Assembly (NCBI GenBank): GCA_944326305.1
Contig: CALVDL010000004.1
Coordinates: forward strand, 1-64,000
DNA: 64,000 nucleotides
Source: an uncultured Bacteroidales bacterium
Lineage (GTDB): Bacteria; Bacteroidota; Bacteroidia; Bacteroidales; UBA932
Reading direction: 5' to 3'
Part shown: positions 35,753 to 44,149 of the stretch, piece after piece
Layout of the letters: every line of letters begins with the position of its first letter
Numbering within the stretch: position 1 is the stretch's first letter
Notes under the pieces: generated by a model
What the model saw: only the letters and a program-made list of their open reading frames with translations
The model's database searches: none
Told to the model about the DNA's origin: nothing
Position numbers and translations under genes: made by a program

Positions 35753-36835
35753 ATGTTTGTGCTCGACTCTCATTGCGACACCCCGTCCCAGATACTGAGG
35801 CTCAGGGATCTGTCCGTTGACAACCCGAGGGGGCATGTGGATTTCCCGAAGCTCCGCAGGGGCGGGGTGGACGCATCTTTTTTCGCCCTGTATACACCAT
35901 CAACCCTTGGGCCGGACGCCGCCTGCAGGAAGGCTCTCGAGCTGCTGGGGGCTGTATATGACGTCCTTGATGCAAACAGAGATACCGCGGCACTCGCCCT
36001 GACACCGTCGCAGGCTCTGGAAAACAAGGGCAAGGGCCTCATTTCCGTGTTTGTCGGGATGGAAAACGGGACGCCTATAGGAAATTCACTGCCGCTGCTG
36101 AGGATGTTCTACCGGATGGGAGTCAGATATTTGACCCTTACACATTCCGCAGACAATGCGATATGCGACTCCTGTGCATCAAAGGTTAAGACATGGCACG
36201 GATTAAGCCCGTTCGGCAGGGAAGTGGTGGCGGAAATGAACCGCCTCGGTATGATCATAGACGTGTCGCATATCTCTGACGAGTCCTTTTATGATGTGCT
36301 GGACTGCAGCAGCCGGCCTGTCGTGGCGACACATTCCTGCTGCAGGGCCCTTGCCGGCCATCCGAGGAACATGACAGACGATATGATCAGAGCCCTTGCC
36401 GCTAAAGGCGGTGTGATCCAGATAAATTTCTTTCCGGTGTTCCTCGACAGCGGGTTCGCTGAAATCCTGGGGCAGTCAGGACTCATGGAGAAAGGGGCGC
36501 CGGCCGAAGAGGCATTCATAAAGGACCCTTCTGATCCTGGGAAACGTGCCGCCTGGTACCATATCCAGGATGAACTGCAGTCTCTTCCGCGTCCCTCCTA
36601 CAGGAGGATTGTGGACCATATAGACCATGCCGTTTCTATTGCCGGTATCGACCATGTCGGGATAGGGTCAGACTTTGACGGAATCGAAGTTACCCCTGAA
36701 GGAATGGAGGATGTATCATGCATGGGAAAGGTCTTTGCCGAGATGAAAAGAAGGGGATATTCCGATTCGGACATAGAAAAAGTGGCCGGAGGGAATTTTT
36801 TGAGAGTTATGGACGAAATAATTGTAAATCAATGA
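35753..36835 (+). CDS. M19 family membrane-type dipeptidase
   Basis: The 360-residue protein has the renal-dipeptidase fold with metal ligands S-H-C-D-T (His7/Asp9), the Glu in V-G-M-E-N-G and the later D-V-S-H and T-H-S-C motifs, and D-H-V-G-I-G-S-D-F-D-G near the end. No signal peptide is present, so it is probably cytoplasmic, hydrolysing dipeptides or D-Ala-containing dipeptides with Zn2+. It is tightly linked to rlmB. A strong hairpin follows. Confidence 0.92.
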   Translation: MFVLDSHCDTPSQILRLRDLSVDNPRGHVDFPKLRRGGVDASFFALYTPSTLGPDAACRKALELLGAVYDVLDANRDTAALALTPSQALENKGKGLISVFVGMENGTPIGNSLPLLRMFYRMGVRYLTLTHSADNAICDSCASKVKTWHGLSPFGREVVAEMNRLGMIIDVSHISDESFYDVLDCSSRPVVATHSCCRALAGHPRNMTDDMIRALAAKGGVIQINFFPVFLDSGFAEILGQSGLMEKGAPAEEAFIKDPSDPGKRAAWYHIQDELQSLPRPSYRRIVDHIDHAVSIAGIDHVGIGSDFDGIEVTPEGMEDVSCMGKVFAEMKRRGYSDSDIEKVAGGNFLRVMDEIIVNQ

Positions 36836-36840
36836 CAAAA

Positions 36841-36889
36841 ATTAATGAAACATATTTGTTATAGCATTAAACAAATGTGTTTCATTAAT
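36841..36889. terminator. Bidirectional terminator between the dipeptidase and cinA
   Basis: A 20-bp stem with one T-G pair (36841-36860 with 36870-36889) and a 9-base loop lies between convergent genes. AT-rich flanks suit termination in both directions. Confidence 0.8.
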
Positions 36890-36895
36890 TATAAT

Positions 36896-38170
36896 TCAGA
36901 TATTTAAATCTTTTTCTATTTCTTTCCTCAATATATCCAGAGCTGAAGCTGCAAAACGCTCGATATTGCGTTTCCTGTCGTTCTTGTAAACAAAACTGAA
37001 TGTCTCTGTCCTGTCCGGAGTACTGACCCCGATCCATACGAGACCGACGGGTTTTTCCGGAGTGCCGCCTCCAGGACCGGCGATTCCGGACGTTGCCACT
37101 GAGTAGTCGCTTCCGGTTATCCGCCTTACTCCTTCTGCCATTTTCGCGACACATTCACTGCTGACAGCGCCGTACTTCTCTATGATGCCGGAGGGTACCC
37201 CGAGCACATTTTCCTTTACACTGTTTGCATACGAAGTGACTGAGCCGAGATAATATTCCGAGCTTCCGGGAACGGATGTAATCAAGTGTGAGATCATCCC
37301 GCCGGTGCATGATTCGGCACAGCTCATGGTCTTTCCTGATTCTTTCAGCAGGCGTCCCACGGTTTCCTGCAGATTCGTGTCCTCCTCGGCATATATATGG
37401 TCTCCCAGGATTTCCCGGAGCTTCACGAGCTGTTCTTCAATCTGCGAGGTTTCCCGTGACTTCTCCCCTCCATATATGGAGAGCCTGAGCCTTACCCCTG
37501 TGAGCGGGTTCGGGAGATAGGCGAGATGGATGTTTTCCGGGAGGGAGCTTTCCCACGCCTCGATCTTCTTGGCAAGAAGGGACTCGGGAAGTCCGTATGT
37601 CATGATGGTCTTGTGGCAGATGTCATCGGTAGGATAATGCCCCTTTATGTCCTCAATGATGTCAGGTATCGCCCCTGTTGCCTCGAACGGCACGCCAGGC
37701 AGTGAATAGAGCGTGCATTCGTGCCCGAAGCGTTCGGCTCCGAACCGGAACACCATAATCGGGGCAGTCCCCAGCCTGTTCGGGATCACTTCGCACGTAT
37801 CCGGGACCATCGCCTGCGCCTTGTTGACATCGAGCATGTCAAGTCCCCTTGAACTGAGTATGCGGTGGATTATCTCCAGCTGCCCTGAATCAAGCCTGCT
37901 TCCCCTGCTTCCGGAGAGTTCCGCAAGCGCCGGTTTGGTGATATCGTCTTTTGTGGGGCCGAGCCCACCGGTGACTATGACTATACTGTTTTCCCTGAGT
38001 TCCCGTTCCAGGCTCGAGATTATGACCTGCCTGTCATCCCCGAACGATACCATGCGGGTAACCCTGATTCCGATTCCGTTGAGCGCCCTGGCAAAATGGG
38101 AGGAATTCGTGTCGACTATCTGCCCTATCAGTATCTCGTCACCGATAGTGCATATTGAAGAAGTTACCAT
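36896..38170 (-). CDS. cinA: CinA family protein (nicotinamide-nucleotide amidohydrolase)
   Basis: The 424-residue protein combines an N-terminal MoCF-like COG1058 domain (G-D-E-I-L-I-G-Q-I-V-D-T-N-S, T-G-G-L-G-P-T-K-D-D) with a C-terminal CinA domain (A-E-S-C-T-G-G-M, A-T-S-G-I-A-G-P-G-G-G-T). The latter converts NMN to NaMN in pyridine-nucleotide salvage, and the former has ADP-ribose pyrophosphatase activity in characterised homologues. It follows pyrD by 12 bases on the minus strand, so the two are probably cotranscribed. Confidence 0.94.
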   Translation of the reverse strand: MVTSSICTIGDEILIGQIVDTNSSHFARALNGIGIRVTRMVSFGDDRQVIISSLERELRENSIVIVTGGLGPTKDDITKPALAELSGSRGSRLDSGQLEIIHRILSSRGLDMLDVNKAQAMVPDTCEVIPNRLGTAPIMVFRFGAERFGHECTLYSLPGVPFEATGAIPDIIEDIKGHYPTDDICHKTIMTYGLPESLLAKKIEAWESSLPENIHLAYLPNPLTGVRLRLSIYGGEKSRETSQIEEQLVKLREILGDHIYAEEDTNLQETVGRLLKESGKTMSCAESCTGGMISHLITSVPGSSEYYLGSVTSYANSVKENVLGVPSGIIEKYGAVSSECVAKMAEGVRRITGSDYSVATSGIAGPGGGTPEKPVGLVWIGVSTPDRTETFSFVYKNDRKRNIERFAASALDILRKEIEKDLNI

Positions 38171-38182
38171 TTTAGTTGAACG

Positions 38183-39223
38183 TTAATTTTTTACAGTTTT
38201 CTGGAGGTATTTCAGGATGCGTTTCACGAATCCCGGGCCCTCATAGATGAACCCTGTGTATATTTCTATCAGGGAAGCGCCTGCATCGAGCATCTCCTTG
38301 GCCTGCTGAGGGCTCATGATGCCCCCGACACCGATTATAGGGAGGTTGCCTTCTGTCTTTTCATGCAAGTATTTCACCAGCTTGAGATTCTTTTCGTAGA
38401 GAGGCGCCCCGGAGAGCCCTCCGTTGCCTATCGCCTCGATTTTCTCCTTGCTTATGGTAAGTCCGTCCCGGCCTCTTGTCGTGTTTCCTGCCACTATTCC
38501 GTCAACGCCGGACATCAGTACATACTCTATGATCTCGTCCAGCTGCTGTGGCGGTATATCCGGTGAGACTTTCACCAGGATGGGCCTGTATTCGTCGAAA
38601 TACATCCTGAGGCCAAGAAGCTTGTCCATAATGTCTGACAGGAAGCTCACGTCCTGGAGTTTCGTCAGGCCAGCGACATTCGGGCAGGATATGTTGATAA
38701 TGAACATGTCTACGAAGTCGTAGAGCATGGCGAATGCGTTCTCATAGTCTTTTGAGGCATCCTCATTCATGCTTGATGCATTCTTGGAGATGTTGGCCGC
38801 CACTATCACGCCCGGCCTCTCTTTCTTGAGGTGTTCGATGGCGTTCTTTACGCCTTTGTTGTTTATGCCCATCCTGTTGATGATGGCGCGGTCCTTGACA
38901 AGCCTGAAAAGCCTCGGCTTCGGGTTCCCTGCCTGCGGTTCCGGTGTAAGGGAGCCGATCTCCACAAAGCCGAAGCCGAAGTTGGCGAGGTCGTTATAGT
39001 GCTCGCCGTTCTTGTCAAGGCCTCCTGCCAGTCCCACCGGGTTCGGGAACGTCCGCCCGAAAAGCTCTCTGGAAAGTTCCGGTGTGTCCTTGCAGAACAT
39101 GAGCCTTGTAATCTGCTTTGCGAGCGGGATGTGTTTAAGTATCCCGAGCAGGCCCATGGTGACATTGTGGATGGTTTCAGGATTAAACCGGAACAGTACC
39201 GGTCGGATCAAATGCTTGTACAT
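38183..39223 (-). CDS. pyrD: Quinone-dependent dihydroorotate dehydrogenase, class 2
   Basis: The 346-residue enzyme (ATG at 39223) has the amphipathic N-terminal membrane-docking extension of class 2 (M-Y-K-H-L-I-R-P-V-L-F and E-T-I-H-N). FMN and substrate motifs follow: V-G-L-A-G-G-L-D-K-N, I-N-R-M-G-I-N-N-K-G and G-V-G-G-I. It oxidises dihydroorotate to orotate in pyrimidine synthesis, passing electrons to quinone. In the active-site loop the sequence is N-I-S-C-P-N: Cys180 stands where E. coli class 2 has the Ser base, as in class 1 enzymes. Confidence 0.93.
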   Translation of the reverse strand: MYKHLIRPVLFRFNPETIHNVTMGLLGILKHIPLAKQITRLMFCKDTPELSRELFGRTFPNPVGLAGGLDKNGEHYNDLANFGFGFVEIGSLTPEPQAGNPKPRLFRLVKDRAIINRMGINNKGVKNAIEHLKKERPGVIVAANISKNASSMNEDASKDYENAFAMLYDFVDMFIINISCPNVAGLTKLQDVSFLSDIMDKLLGLRMYFDEYRPILVKVSPDIPPQQLDEIIEYVLMSGVDGIVAGNTTRGRDGLTISKEKIEAIGNGGLSGAPLYEKNLKLVKYLHEKTEGNLPIIGVGGIMSPQQAKEMLDAGASLIEIYTGFIYEGPGFVKRILKYLQKTVKN

Positions 39224-39281
39224 CTTCACTTTCTTATTAGCGGCAGCGAAAATACACAAAAAAATTATCTATATAAAATAT

Positions 39282-39293
39282 AAAACAGTTTCT
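39282..39293 (-). repeat. Solo copy of the AGAAACTGTTTT repeat
   Basis: On the minus strand this is an exact copy of the 12-base end sequence found at 60739-60750, 60894-60905 and 12085-12096. It abuts the stop codon of the XRE regulator gene. Confidence 0.5.
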
Positions 39294-39793
39294 TAGCGCA
39301 ATTCCTGGAAAGTACCGTCATCGTAGAATATGACAATTTTAACCGCTTTTCTTTGGTTTACAGTAGTTTGGATGGCCTCGACAGGGGAGTCTTTCCCTAT
39401 TGTGGGTCTAATATTTCCGTCAGCCTGCCGTACAGGCCAGTTTTTTTTGATTCCTGACGGGTCTTCTATGACAGGGGCTGGTGTGAGGTCTTCCTGAAAA
39501 TCATTTCCGAACAGCGAATCCTGGACATTCGCACCGGACGGATTCTCGGGTAGAGGCGTGGGCGCGGCGACTGTATTGTTCGCTGTCTTGTAGATTTTGC
39601 CCTGGCCGGTTATCAGCCACTCTATATTCAGATTGGGAAAGGCCTTCATCGTATTCTGTATGAAGTCGAATCCCGGACGGTTCCTCCCGGCCAGGATATG
39701 TGCTATGCTGGCGGGGGAGACGTGTATCATCGCTGCAAACTGTGCCTGGCTGATGTTTTCGGCGTCCAAAAACTGCTGTAATCTCCGGTTCAT
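39293..39793 (-). CDS. XRE family HTH transcriptional regulator
   Basis: The 166-residue protein begins with a Cro/CI-type HTH (about residues 5-60: S-Q-A-Q-F-A-A-M-I-H-V-S-P-A-S-I-A-H-I-L-A-G-R). This is followed by the N-I-E-W-L-I-T-G-Q-G-K-I-Y-K segment common to Bacteroidales regulators. A low-complexity linker and a short C-terminal beta hairpin (V-K-I-V-I-F-Y-D-D-G-T-F) follow, possibly for dimerisation. The upstream spacer is AT-rich and crowded with TGTAAA/TTTACA motifs, which suggests autoregulation. No phage genes accompany it. Confidence 0.85.
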   Translation of the reverse strand: MNRRLQQFLDAENISQAQFAAMIHVSPASIAHILAGRNRPGFDFIQNTMKAFPNLNIEWLITGQGKIYKTANNTVAAPTPLPENPSGANVQDSLFGNDFQEDLTPAPVIEDPSGIKKNWPVRQADGNIRPTIGKDSPVEAIQTTVNQRKAVKIVIFYDDGTFQELR

Positions 39794-40311
39794 AAATGTA
39801 ATCTGATTGTTTACAAATGTAGGTATAATTTTATTAACTTATGTAAACAGGTGGTGCGTTAAATTTTGTAAACGGATTCCAAATGAAGTATAAACAGTTG
39901 TAAATATACTTTATATTATTTAATATATTTAGCTGGTTATTATATGATTAAGTTATTGATTTATGCAATTTACAAAAACAAAGGCATGGAATTACTCCAA
40001 TTTACAGAAAATATATTGATTTTTAATTTATATAGATTTATATAAAACTCTGGTTATTAGTATATTATACTATATTTTAAAAGATGTAAATATTAATAAA
40101 TCGTAATTTTTGTAAATTATTCATATTATTTACGTTTGGATATGCAAATAAGGGATTTAATTTACATTGATTATGTTTACATTTAGTAATCTAATGTATT
40201 GTTGTAAACATGATGCGAAATACTGAATCTGATGGATATTTTTCTGTTTTTAAAACGACTTCTCACCGTAATTGTGTATTTTCGCGCATCTTTTAACCGG
40301 AATTACAGACA
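39794..40311. promoter_or_regulatory. AT-rich spacer with about twelve TGTAAA/TTTACA motifs
   Basis: The 518-base region between the divergent XRE gene and queA holds no convincing gene. TGTAAA, TTTACA or extended TGTAAAC/GTTTACA occur at 39807-39818, 39842-39848, 39867-39873, 39899-39904, 39969-39974, 40001-40006, 40085-40090, 40111-40116, 40129-40133 (TTTAC), 40161-40166, 40174-40182 and 40203-40209. By base composition about one chance hit would be expected. They look like repeated operator half-sites. A TATTTTCG box (40277-40284) lies 27 bases ahead of queA and may be its promoter. Confidence 0.55.
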
Positions 40312-41526
40312 ATGATACCAGAGATTCGAATAGATGACTATGATTACCCCCTTTCTGACGGCAGGATAGCCAAATATCCCCTGGCACAGAGGGACGCATC
40401 CAGACTGCTGGAATACAGGGACGGGAAAATCAGCGAGCATGTCTTCAGGGACATTCCGGACCTCATACCGCATGATGCCGTGATGGTCTTCAATGACACG
40501 AAAGTTGTACCCGCCAGGCTGCATTTCCAGCGCAGTACAGGTGCGCATATAGAGGTTTTCTGCCTCGAACCGGTCCTGCCGGCCGAGTACAACCTGATTT
40601 TCTCACAGACAGCTTCCTGCAGATGGAAGTGCATAGTCGGCAATGTCAAGAAATGGAAATCAGATACCCTGTCCCTGTTCAACCCGGAAAATGATCCGGA
40701 GGTGGCTGCGCTGTCACTGTGCGCATCGCTCGTAGAACGCAACGGGGAGACTTCTGTCGTGGAGTTCAGCTGGCAGGGCGGCCTGCCTTTCTCCAGGGTC
40801 CTGGAGATATGCGGCTCCATTCCTATCCCACCGTATTTGAACAGGGAGACGGAAACCATCGACCGGGAGCGGTACCAGACGCTGTATGCCAGATTCAGAG
40901 GCTCTGTGGCGGCTCCTACGGCTGGCCTGCATTTCACGCGTGATGTCCTGGAACGCATTAAGGGCAATGGCGTGGATATGGAGACCGTATGCCTGCATGT
41001 CGGGGCCGGTACATTCCTGCCTGTCAAGAGCCACAAAATATCCGGGCATACGATGCACAGGGAGCCGTTTGTGGTAAAGCGTGCGTTTCTGGAGGACCTC
41101 AGGCGGGGCGGGCGTCCCGTAGTGGCTGTAGGGACTACTTCCGTGCGGACCCTCGAGTCGCTGTATTATATAGGTGTGAAATGCATTGAGAACGGGCGTC
41201 CGGAGGATATAGGCCAGTGGATGCCGTATGAGAAGGAATACGGGTATTCTCTGGAAGAGGCCATCGATGCCATATTGGAATATCTTGATTCAGAGTCACT
41301 TGATGAACTTGTTGCTGGTACGAGGATTATAATAGTACCGGGATACCGGTTCAGGGTGGTGGATATCCTTGTGACCAATTTCCACCAGCCGAAAAGTACA
41401 CTGCTCCTGCTCATTTCCGCTTTTGTAGACGGGGACTGGAGGAGCATATATGATTATGCACTTTCACATGACTTTCGGTTTTTAAGTTACGGGGACAGTT
41501 CTGTTTTATTTCGAAAAAAGCGTTAA
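40312..41526 (+). CDS. queA: S-adenosylmethionine:tRNA ribosyltransferase-isomerase
   Basis: The 404-residue protein shows QueA hallmarks: D-Y-D-Y-P-L-S-D-G-R-I-A near the N-terminus, F-N-D-T-K-V-V-P-A-R, V-A-A-P-T-A-G-L-H-F-T, H-V-G-A-G-T-F-x-P-V and a final T-N-F-H-Q-P-K-S-T. It transfers and isomerises the ribosyl of SAM onto preQ1-tRNA to make epoxyqueuosine. It is slightly longer than the usual about 350 residues. It works with QueD/QueE encoded at 26946-27880, but is not in an operon with them. Confidence 0.96.
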   Translation: MIPEIRIDDYDYPLSDGRIAKYPLAQRDASRLLEYRDGKISEHVFRDIPDLIPHDAVMVFNDTKVVPARLHFQRSTGAHIEVFCLEPVLPAEYNLIFSQTASCRWKCIVGNVKKWKSDTLSLFNPENDPEVAALSLCASLVERNGETSVVEFSWQGGLPFSRVLEICGSIPIPPYLNRETETIDRERYQTLYARFRGSVAAPTAGLHFTRDVLERIKGNGVDMETVCLHVGAGTFLPVKSHKISGHTMHREPFVVKRAFLEDLRRGGRPVVAVGTTSVRTLESLYYIGVKCIENGRPEDIGQWMPYEKEYGYSLEEAIDAILEYLDSESLDELVAGTRIIIVPGYRFRVVDILVTNFHQPKSTLLLLISAFVDGDWRSIYDYALSHDFRFLSYGDSSVLFRKKR

Positions 41527-41541
41527 GATATTCGTAAATAT

Positions 41542-41580
41542 TTATCACATTAAATTTTAGATTCCCTATATTTGTGATAA
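41542..41580. promoter_or_regulatory. Promoter with flanking TTATCACA/TGTGATAA inverted repeat
   Basis: A TATATTTG box (41567-41574) precedes the acyltransferase gene by 20 bases. The 8-base arms TTATCACA (41542-41549) and TGTGATAA (41573-41580) form a perfect inverted repeat 23 bases apart around it. It may be an operator for a dimeric regulator, or a weak hairpin closing the queA transcript. Confidence 0.45.
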
Positions 41581-41594
41581 CAAAATAGCTGATT

Positions 41595-42767
41595 ATGGTT
41601 GATTTATCTGAATTTGAGAGTATTAGCCCTTATACCGATGAGGAGGCTGTCGAAGCTCTGGGAAAAGTTGCCGACAACCCTGTAATAACCGAGGTTTCCC
41701 AATATTTTTTCCCGGACGAGTCTCCCGATTTCCTGAAGAAGCGTCTCAAGAGCGTCAGGGGAATCGATGATTTCCAGATTATGGTCATGTCAAAGGTAGT
41801 GGAATGGGTGCTTGACCATACGGCACATATCTTTTCTTATGACGGTGTTTCCAATATCGACAAGACCAAAGGCAAATTCCTGGCCCTTTCAAATCACAGG
41901 GACATAATACTTGACCCGGCCATCACCCAGCTTGTCCTGTACCGGAATGGCATTCCTATGACTGAAATAGCGGTTGGGGACAATCTGATTACCAATAAGT
42001 TCATCGAATATCTCATCCGGTCGAACCGAATGATCAAGGTCGTACGTGGGATTTCCGCGCGGGAGCTCTACCTTTCCTCACAGATGCTCTCCAAGTATAT
42101 CAGGCTGAACATCACGGAACAGAAAAGCTCCATCTGGCTCGCACAGCGCCAGGGAAGGACGAAAGACGGGGCAGACATTACGGAGCAGGGCCTGCTGAAG
42201 ATGCTGGACATGAGCGGGACAGCCGATTTCAGGAAAAATTTCGAGGACCTCAATATCATACCTATGAGTATCTCATACGAGATCGAGCCATGTGATATCC
42301 TCAAGGCGCGCGAGCTGCTGATCTCCAGGACACAGAAATATGTAAAGGCTCCGGGTGAGGATCTGAACAGCATACTTACCGGTATCAAGCAGCAGAAGGG
42401 GAATATCCATCTCAATATCGGGAAACCTCTCACTTCTGAAGAGATAGCGGTTGCCTCCCTGTGCGACAAGAATGACCGTTACCAGCTTATCCGTCATGCG
42501 GTGGACCTCAGGGTCATAGAGGGGTACAGGCTGTGGAAGACAAACTATCTCGCATACGACATCGTCAACAAGACGACCAAATATTCCGACAAATACACTG
42601 TCAGCGACATAGACTGGTTTACGGACTATATGGAGCACCAGCTGGAGTCTGTCGAAAAGGAGCTGGACAGGCCGGCTCTAAAGGACATTTTCCTCCGTAT
42701 CTATGCAAATCCTGTGGTGTCCAAGGAGATGCTCCGGGAGAAGAACACACTGCCTGGCTGGAAGTAA
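41595..42767 (+). CDS. PlsC-like 1-acyl-glycerol-3-phosphate acyltransferase family protein
   Basis: The 390-residue protein contains the HX4D acyltransferase motif (L-S-N-H-R-D-I-I-L-D, about residue 99) and a later I-I-P-M-S-I-S-Y-E block that fits the family's fourth motif. It lacks a strong transmembrane helix and is longer than PlsC, resembling the Bacteroidetes-specific branch. It probably acylates a glycerophospholipid or an amino lipid at the inner membrane surface. Monocistronic, between its own promoter and a strong terminator. Confidence 0.85.
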   Translation: MVDLSEFESISPYTDEEAVEALGKVADNPVITEVSQYFFPDESPDFLKKRLKSVRGIDDFQIMVMSKVVEWVLDHTAHIFSYDGVSNIDKTKGKFLALSNHRDIILDPAITQLVLYRNGIPMTEIAVGDNLITNKFIEYLIRSNRMIKVVRGISARELYLSSQMLSKYIRLNITEQKSSIWLAQRQGRTKDGADITEQGLLKMLDMSGTADFRKNFEDLNIIPMSISYEIEPCDILKARELLISRTQKYVKAPGEDLNSILTGIKQQKGNIHLNIGKPLTSEEIAVASLCDKNDRYQLIRHAVDLRVIEGYRLWKTNYLAYDIVNKTTKYSDKYTVSDIDWFTDYMEHQLESVEKELDRPALKDIFLRIYANPVVSKEMLREKNTLPGWK

Positions 42768-42781
42768 AACAGATACGCTAC

Positions 42782-42817
42782 AAAAAATCCGGTTCATTGA
42801 TGAACCGGATTTTTTTC
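42782..42817. terminator. Strong bidirectional terminator
   Basis: Stem AAAAAATCCGGTTCAT pairs with ATGAACCGGATTTTTT around a 2-4 base loop, giving a U run on either strand. It separates the convergent acyltransferase and DUF4251 genes. Confidence 0.9.
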
Positions 42818-42852
42818 ATCCTTCCCGACGTGTCATATAACTCCCGGAGCCT

Positions 42853-43392
42853 TTATAGTGGCTGGACAATCCCTCGGAATGAGAATACATTATTGCTGCC
42901 ATTTCCGAACAGACGAAAGACCTCGACATAACATTCCGATGTATTGTTAAACAACGTTATCTTGAGTCTGTATGTACCGAACAACATGGATACTTTCTGG
43001 TATCTTATATTCATTTCATACAGGATGTTGCCTTTTCTGGTCTCTTTTATTTTTTTTATATCCGCATTACCTTCGAAATTATAGATATCAGCAGAAAGCC
43101 GGTCTCCCTTGTAAAGGTCTTCTGCCATTGATACCTTTGCATTGCCGTCTGTCATTTGCAGATAGCTTTCTTCGACAGATTCCTTCATCCGGCTCTTGTC
43201 TGTATTGTAATACGTTGACACATCTATCCTGAAGCGTTTCGAGGCAAGAGCTTCTGCTGCTTCCGTATGAGATACTGTCTCATTTCCGCCAGCAGCTCCA
43301 GCCAGATTCCGCGAAGCTCCGCATGAGGAGACCATTATCATTGTCATCAATCCAACGACAATTAATACCGATATGTTACCCGTTGCTTTCAT
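42853..43392 (-). CDS. DUF4251 family lipoprotein
   Basis: The 179-residue protein has a lipoprotein signal ending M-V-S-S-C. The mature part fits DUF4251: A-L-A-S-K-R-F-R-I-D-V near 50, a central beta region, and a terminal S-F-R-G-I-V-Q-P-L strand. These Bacteroidetes envelope proteins have no known activity. Its ATG directly follows the stop of the zinc-finger lipoprotein gene (1-base gap), so the two are cotranslated and may act together. Confidence 0.8.
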   Translation of the reverse strand: MKATGNISVLIVVGLMTMIMVSSCGASRNLAGAAGGNETVSHTEAAEALASKRFRIDVSTYYNTDKSRMKESVEESYLQMTDGNAKVSMAEDLYKGDRLSADIYNFEGNADIKKIKETRKGNILYEMNIRYQKVSMLFGTYRLKITLFNNTSECYVEVFRLFGNGSNNVFSFRGIVQPL

Positions 43393-43393
43393 G

Positions 43394-44032
43394 TCAATAA
43401 TCCAGAAATGCTTCTACGGCAGCATTAACACCTGCTTTTATTCCTAATTGAAAATCTGTTTTCCAATTTCGCCCTTCTGAAAGCCTAAATCTGTCATATA
43501 ATCTTTGAACAGAGTTTTTATCATGATATTCGGGATATAAAATTCTACTGACCTTAAACCAACCAATATCAACACCTTCAGCATAACGCTGATTTGTATA
43601 TAAAATACTATTGGTTTCTTCTTCATAATATCGAAGCGCATCCATAGAGTCAAACCATGGTTCAGGAGAGTGTTCTGCAAATAACATTGTTGGTAATTCG
43701 AGTAAGTTGGAATCCCTTTCTATGGCTTCTTTGGCCTGTTCTTCAGTGTACGGGCTGAATGTAAGTTCATTTTCGATTTCTTGTGCAAATCGAACAGTAA
43801 GAATACTTAATATTTCATCACAAGTTTTCCCGCAGTTCGCACATTTATCTCTCCATCCTCCATTCCAAAATCCACAATTTTCACAAATCCAGTTATATTC
43901 TGCTTCATATGCTTTTGTCGTTGGAGAAGATATTGGATTAATATAACTTTGATTTAATTGTTCATTACATGAACTTAAATAAACAACAAAAAAAAGGAAC
44001 AAAACAGAGTTTTTCTTAAACGAGTTATTCAT
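43394..44032 (-). CDS. Lipoprotein with RanBP2-type zinc finger
   Basis: The 212-residue protein has a lipoprotein signal (V-V-Y-L-S-S-C, Cys22). Residues 48-67 match the RanBP2 zinc-finger pattern exactly: Trp48, Cys50, Cys53, Asn57, Cys64, Cys67 with spacing W-x-C-x2-C-x3-N-x6-C-x2-C. The remaining 140 residues are helical and unrecognised, ending G-I-K-A-G-V-N-A-A-V-E-A-F. In eukaryotes this finger binds ubiquitin or RNA; in an exported bacterial protein its partner is unknown. The gene is clearly more AT-rich than its neighbours, hinting at recent acquisition. It is upstream of and adjacent to the DUF4251 gene. Confidence 0.8.
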   Translation of the reverse strand: MNNSFKKNSVLFLFFVVYLSSCNEQLNQSYINPISSPTTKAYEAEYNWICENCGFWNGGWRDKCANCGKTCDEILSILTVRFAQEIENELTFSPYTEEQAKEAIERDSNLLELPTMLFAEHSPEPWFDSMDALRYYEEETNSILYTNQRYAEGVDIGWFKVSRILYPEYHDKNSVQRLYDRFRLSEGRNWKTDFQLGIKAGVNAAVEAFLDY

Positions 44033-44060
44033 ATTTAAATAGGTTAAAAGTTTGTATCAA

Positions 44061-44110
44061 AATTAAAAAAAATAAGACAAAAAAAAATTTTTTGTCTTAT
44101 TTTTTAAATT
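44061..44110 (-). terminator. Terminator after the MscS gene
   Basis: An AT-rich hairpin with AATAAGACAAAAAA pairing to TTTTTTGTCTTATT, stem about 44061-44083 with 44088-44110, lies 40 bases beyond the MscS stop codon. Long T runs on either strand make it bidirectional in principle. Confidence 0.75.
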
Positions 44111-44149
44111 ATTATACTTTGAAGTTTAAACCATATAGAACAGGGGTTG

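Noticed and set aside
39293..39793. Prophage remnant around the XRE regulator
   Set aside because: No integrase, structural or lysis genes nearby; flanks are pyrD and queA housekeeping genes.
39794..40311. CRISPR array or replication origin in the repeat-rich AT spacer
   Set aside because: The motifs are 6-8 bases at irregular spacing with no repeat-spacer unit, and no DnaA boxes (TTATCCACA-like) or dnaA gene were seen.
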